From positions 1 to 49,608 of the forward strand of contig NZ_JAMQQG010000023.1 of assembly GCF_023716925.1 (NCBI RefSeq): DNA of 49,608 nucleotides. Reading direction: 5' to 3'. Positions 45,701 through 49,608 of this stretch are shown piece by piece. Under the pieces are notes generated by a model. The model ran no database searches, was not told the DNA's origin, and saw nothing but the letters and a program-made list of their open reading frames with translations. A program made the position numbers and the translations under genes. The DNA comes from Frankia sp. R82 (GTDB taxonomy: Bacteria; Actinomycetota; Actinomycetes; Frankiales; Frankiaceae). The first letter of the stretch is position 1, and every line of letters starts with the position of its first letter.

Positions 45701-48700
45701 ATGGCCGATTCCTTCAAAGCTCGTACCTCCATCATTTGCGAGAACTGCGGCACTCACACCTCAGTGTGGGCATGGTCGGTTCTTGATCGGAACGAACATC
45801 CCGCAGCTTTCGAGCAGGGGAATCCGTTCCAATTCTCGTGTCAAAAATGCGGACATGCCATAGCTGGCGGCCATGTAACCGTTCTGCTGAATGCGTGGGA
45901 GTCGGCGCCGGCAATCACAGTACTGCCGATCCTCGGCTACGCGAACCCGCCATTTGAAGTCTTTGAAGGCCGGCTCGAAGATGCGCATCGTAGGGTCTTT
46001 TCCTCAGGAATCAAGGTTCGACCTCCCTTCGTATCAGTCTCATCTGGGCTCGTCTCGGTCGCGATCTCTCGTCGTCTTGATCTGAGACTTGAGAGCGATC
46101 TCGCAGATCTAGCCGACCTACCAGAAGAGGCGATACACGCCTATAGGCATTTCATAGAGGGTGTGTCTCGAACTAGTTTCATCCGCTCGATCGTCGATGC
46201 CCTTACGGAACTGATTTCTATCACTTCCCTAGCCGAATTTGAGCGTTTTCTCAAAACTCATCCGTATATTACTTCTCCTGAGGCTCTAGCCCTGGAGGAA
46301 GACATTTTCCAGGGCCAACCACACCCTCCTGAGGATGACGCGATATTCATAGCTAGGCGGCGACTACTACAGCGGTGCGGTTCAGGCGCCGTTGCGGACG
46401 CCTGGAACGAATATGCTACTGCGGCAGCAGACTTCGGCCAAGGTCTAGGTGCGCGCCTCGAGTCGCACCTCCGAGAAGTGGATTCGTTGCGCGAGTCCCA
46501 CGGGGAATCCGACCTGGTCGCGAGCAACCTAAAAGCAGCGGCGGAGTTGGCGGCCGCACTTCGGCTCGATCAAGTCGAAGCCCATGTGAGAGCAGAACTT
46601 GGAAATTTCCTCAGTCAGAGCGATGACCCAGATTGTATTTTGGAGGCCTTTGTAAACCTCGAACGGTCGGCCACTCTACTAGATAAGCGTGGCGAGCCCG
46701 CCAAATTTGCAAGGATCCAGGTCAGCATGGGCCTAGCGAAATTTCGATACCCCCGTGGCGATCGTCAAGATAACCTTCGTAGGGCTCGAAACGCGTTCGA
46801 GAAGGCACTGGAGTACTTCAGTCTTGATAGAGAGCCGGAGATCTGGTGCCTATGCCTGATGAATCTGGCGCTCGTCTATCTTGGCTACCAAGAGGGGGAT
46901 CCAGACGAGAATGCCATGAAGGCGCAGTCTCTTTGTGAAGAGACACTTCAGTTTAGGCGCCCCGAGCGTAACGAGCTAGATTGGGCGCTTAGTCAATTCA
47001 ACCTTGGCGTAGCCCTAGCCCGAATCAAAAATACTCGGGCGAGCAGTCGACGAGCGACATTGGCACGCGCGATCGAGTCATACGAGCTCAGCATGCAGGT
47101 ATTCACTCGAGAGGAGTATCCGAATCATTGGAGTTCGGCTCACCACAATATCGCCGATGCGCTCCACGTGCTCGAAAGAATGAGCCATAGAAAACATAAA
47201 TTGCAAATCCTCCAGCGATATGGAATCGTGGAAGCGGGCAACGTCGACGAGTTTCCTTCGGAGTACCTAGATGAACATCTCCAATGGGCCGAGCTCGCCA
47301 TCAAAAACCCAGCCGCCTTCGGCGAAAGTGCCCCACCATGGACGGAAGACTTTGCTACAGCTGTGCCCAGTTCCGCCGATATGGATCTCATCCAGCGGGC
47401 CTTTGACCACGTCGATCAAGCGCTCACGGTAAGATCGGCGGAGGATTTCCCACTCGACTGGGGGCGCACGCAGGTTTTGGCTGGCGATCTTTGCGCGGTA
47501 TCGTCTATCGGCGGACACAAGACCCAAGTATCGGAGCACTATACGCTAGCGTTGACGACGCTGACCGTAGAACGCGCGCCAGTGGACTGCATGCAATGTG
47601 GCAGTAAACTTGGCGGGTTCGCCGCCGAGCGGGGCGAGTGGAAACTTGCTGCGGAGGCCTTCGACAAGGCAGTTGTCGCGCAGAGCGTGATGCTCCAAGA
47701 GGCCACGTTGCGGTCGACAAGAGAAGGCGTATTCGAAGAGAATCCAAACCTCTCCAGGTGGGCTGCGTATGCGATCGCCAAATCCGGGAATGCACAACGC
47801 GCGGTAGAAGTTCTCGAACAGAGCAGGGCGCGCTCACTTAAAAATCTCCTCACGCTCGAACATGGAAGACTTGGCGATCTCGGAAGATCCTCTCCGTATC
47901 TCGCCAGCGAGTTCCTCAGAGCGCGCGAAGCGCTTAATGAAGTAATAGCCTCAACGACCGGTAATGTGAGCTCAGACTCTCTAGTCGAGATAAGATCTCA
48001 CTACGATGACGTGCTGGAAAAGATAAGGAGCCTGCCAGAGTTCGAACTTTTTCTAAAAGAACCAGAGTTCTCGGATATTGCTAGATCAGCCCTAGTTGAT
48101 CAAGTATTGGCATATGTTGCTCCGACGCCCTCGGGAACGGTCACACTTCTCGTCGAGGCTGTGGATAAAACGACCGACGGCGACGCTGAAGTCTCGGCGC
48201 GCGCAATATTTAGCCCTGCTACTAGCGCCGAGATCGTTGCCATGCTACTTAGGGCAGATCCGGAAGCGCCGGGAATCCTATATGGTCAATTGAGAGAGCA
48301 GGACGTCTCCCCATCTATCGCTGAATCGCTAAGACTTCTAGGGGAGCGTCTAGTTCGCCCAGTCGCAGAGGATCTGATTCGAGTAGGTCACAACTCGGTA
48401 ACGGTCGTCCCGTGCGGTCCGACGGGCTTTCTACCAATTGCGGCGGCCAAAATTGGTAGTTCGGCCAGCCTCCTGGACTCGGTTGCTGTCGCCTTCTCTC
48501 CCTCTGGCGCGACCACCGAAGTCTGCCGAGCCCGTGTCGCAGCGGCCGATAGTTCCAACCGGCGGATTTTCGCGGTCGGAAACCCGTCGCGCGACGGGAT
48601 GATTGAGTTGCCTGGAGCCGGCGCCGAGGTGCTCGCGATAGAAGCGACCTATGGAGCGGCTCGGACGCTCGTACTATCCGATCACGCTGCGTTGAAAAAT

Positions 48701-49279
48701 CGCGTTCTGCCCGAGCTGAGAACAGCTGCCTACATCCATTTTGCCTGCCACGCTACGACCGATATCGATGACATTCGTAACAGTCGGCTACATCTCGCCG
48801 ATTCGGATCTGACGCTCGCCGAAATCAGTAGCATGGGCGCCCTGCCCGCCCGTCTGGTGACTCTCAGCGCGTGCCAGTCTGCCCACTTTGGACTGTCAGG
48901 TGACATCGAGGAGGCGGAGGGGTTGCCGACCGGATTCTTGGCGGTCGGCGCCGCCAGCGTCATAGCGACCCTCTGGCAGGTTGATGACCGTGCCTCTGCG
49001 CTGTTGATGAGCCGATTCTACGAGGAACTTCATCGTTCCGAGGCGGATGGCGCCGTGACAAACGCTCCAGCACGTGCGCTGAGGTCGGCCCAAATATGGT
49101 TGCGAGACCTTACTCTTGAGTCCGAAGAAGGATATCTCGCCGCTCGGCCCAGGCTCCGGGATAGCCTCCCGCCGATCAGCTACGAAGAAGACAGTTCGGA
49201 ACCGTATCCTTCTAACCCGTCGGAACGGCCTTACTCCGACCCGATGGACTGGGCGGCCTTCGTAGCCTTCGGCCAATAG
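45701..49279 (+). CDS. CpXC - TPR - CHAT protein (caspase-like protease candidate)
   Basis: 1192 residues from ATG 45701 (GGAG site; upstream frame overlaps the previous gene). Residues 10-60 form a CpXC-like zinc site: C13-x2-C16 and C47-x2-C50 (CENCG...FSCQKCG). A linker region to ~290 has no clear assignment. From ~310 to ~790 helical TPR-type repeats follow (FVNLERSATLLDKRGEPAKFARIQVSMGLA, ALSQFNLGVALARI, GEWKLAAEAFDKAV). The CHAT domain is at ~840-1190 with His1017 in IHFACHAT and Cys1058 in LVTLSACQSA, the caspase-type dyad, then GFLAVGAASVIATLWQVDD. Both catalytic residues are present, so it is likely active. TPR-CHAT proteins act in bacterial programmed proteolysis and defence; its target is unknown. 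Codon use is markedly less GC-rich than the rest of the window. Confidence 0.88.
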   Translation: MADSFKARTSIICENCGTHTSVWAWSVLDRNEHPAAFEQGNPFQFSCQKCGHAIAGGHVTVLLNAWESAPAITVLPILGYANPPFEVFEGRLEDAHRRVFSSGIKVRPPFVSVSSGLVSVAISRRLDLRLESDLADLADLPEEAIHAYRHFIEGVSRTSFIRSIVDALTELISITSLAEFERFLKTHPYITSPEALALEEDIFQGQPHPPEDDAIFIARRRLLQRCGSGAVADAWNEYATAAADFGQGLGARLESHLREVDSLRESHGESDLVASNLKAAAELAAALRLDQVEAHVRAELGNFLSQSDDPDCILEAFVNLERSATLLDKRGEPAKFARIQVSMGLAKFRYPRGDRQDNLRRARNAFEKALEYFSLDREPEIWCLCLMNLALVYLGYQEGDPDENAMKAQSLCEETLQFRRPERNELDWALSQFNLGVALARIKNTRASSRRATLARAIESYELSMQVFTREEYPNHWSSAHHNIADALHVLERMSHRKHKLQILQRYGIVEAGNVDEFPSEYLDEHLQWAELAIKNPAAFGESAPPWTEDFATAVPSSADMDLIQRAFDHVDQALTVRSAEDFPLDWGRTQVLAGDLCAVSSIGGHKTQVSEHYTLALTTLTVERAPVDCMQCGSKLGGFAAERGEWKLAAEAFDKAVVAQSVMLQEATLRSTREGVFEENPNLSRWAAYAIAKSGNAQRAVEVLEQSRARSLKNLLTLEHGRLGDLGRSSPYLASEFLRAREALNEVIASTTGNVSSDSLVEIRSHYDDVLEKIRSLPEFELFLKEPEFSDIARSALVDQVLAYVAPTPSGTVTLLVEAVDKTTDGDAEVSARAIFSPATSAEIVAMLLRADPEAPGILYGQLREQDVSPSIAESLRLLGERLVRPVAEDLIRVGHNSVTVVPCGPTGFLPIAAAKIGSSASLLDSVAVAFSPSGATTEVCRARVAAADSSNRRIFAVGNPSRDGMIELPGAGAEVLAIEATYGAARTLVLSDHAALKNRVLPELRTAAYIHFACHATTDIDDIRNSRLHLADSDLTLAEISSMGALPARLVTLSACQSAHFGLSGDIEEAEGLPTGFLAVGAASVIATLWQVDDRASALLMSRFYEELHRSEADGAVTNAPARALRSAQIWLRDLTLESEEGYLAARPRLRDSLPPISYEEDSSEPYPSNPSERPYSDPMDWAAFVAFGQ

Positions 49280-49415
49280 AAGGCCCGCTATTCGGCTCTG
49301 CCAAAAGACTTGCGTCCAGAATAGCCACGTCGGACGTCGGGTCACGGACTGCGGCTGCGGGCAGGTCGTCTCACCCACGCTACCTTGCGCCGGTCGTGCG
49401 GACGCCGAGCTCCTA

Positions 49416-49608
49416 TCAAGGGGTTCCGCATGCAGCCGACCGCGAGTCCTCATGCGCCGAAGGCCACCCATCGGGAGTGGAGTCCACGCATGTGGTGTAC
49501 GGATCGTGATCGTCTAGCGACTCGCCGGAGTGGCGGTCCGTGACGTAGAGCGACCACCGCGTGATCCTTTTCGAGGACCGCCAAGAACTCGATGAGGAGA
49601 TACGCGAT
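49416..49608 (-). other. Possible 3' end of a minus-strand gene cut by the window edge
   Basis: Frame open to the window end, finishing in ...HDPYTTCVDSTPDGWPS...ACGTP and a TGA at 49416-49418. Composition looks protein-like but no family was recognised, and another frame is equally open at the edge. The gap 49280-49415 after the CHAT gene shows nothing. Confidence 0.25.

Overview
This is a very G+C-rich actinobacterial chromosome segment, most likely from the Frankiaceae (Frankia or a close relative). That is inferred from gene content: a type VII secretion locus, a calerythrin-type EF-hand protein, a CIRCE-controlled chaperonin, agmatine catabolism genes and NF041680-type transposases. No taxonomic marker gene is present, so the genus is an inference.

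Layout. (1) 1-7.7 kb: two ferritin-like exported proteins, then a rearranged leuA neighbourhood. An intact leuA has a leucine attenuator peptide and, divergent from it, the N-terminal half of a GntR/FadR regulator. The C-terminal half of what looks like the same regulator lies about 1.2 kb away on the other strand, still fused by an ATGA overlap to an ABC ATPase gene. A second, inverted copy of the leuA/gntR divergent region, with a decayed leuA start and leader, sits at 1.8-2.3 kb next to an intact GntR gene. A short methylenetetrahydrofolate reductase gene follows. (2) 8.2-18.5 kb: type VII secretion genes eccB, two WXG100 genes, a third small ESX-like gene, a large polymorphic toxin with a C-terminal domain resembling bacterial RNase A toxins, its probable immunity gene, eccC on the opposite strand, and eccD. 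No mycosin or eccE is visible. (3) 18.7-24.9 kb: groEL with a CIRCE operator, then a minus-strand CoA/lipid cluster (thioesterase, SnoaL-like, SDR, acyl-CoA ligase). (4) 25-36 kb: an unrecognised protein, lysS, an NADP/F420 reductase-like gene, calerythrin, a flippase-like membrane protein, a zinc-binding lipoprotein behind a Zur-box-like site, divergent aguA/aguB, and an SGNH hydrolase. (5) 36.2-41 kb: metH behind a candidate S-adenosylhomocysteine riboswitch, and a histidine phosphatase. (6) 41.5-49.6 kb: tRNA-Asp and tRNA-Phe followed by an accessory island: two related IS elements back to back (the second one dead), then lower-GC DNA with a small ORF, a 3-TM membrane protein and a 1192-residue CpXC-TPR-CHAT protease-like protein.

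The most interesting candidate system is the CpXC-TPR-CHAT protein with its upstream membrane protein in the tRNA-linked island. It has the look of an uncharacterised caspase-like conflict or cell-death module. The attenuator pair, the riboswitch with an alternative SD-masking hairpin, and the split, inverted GntR-ABC unit are the best regulatory and genome-evolution observations. All calls were made by reading the sequence. No database search or folding program was run.
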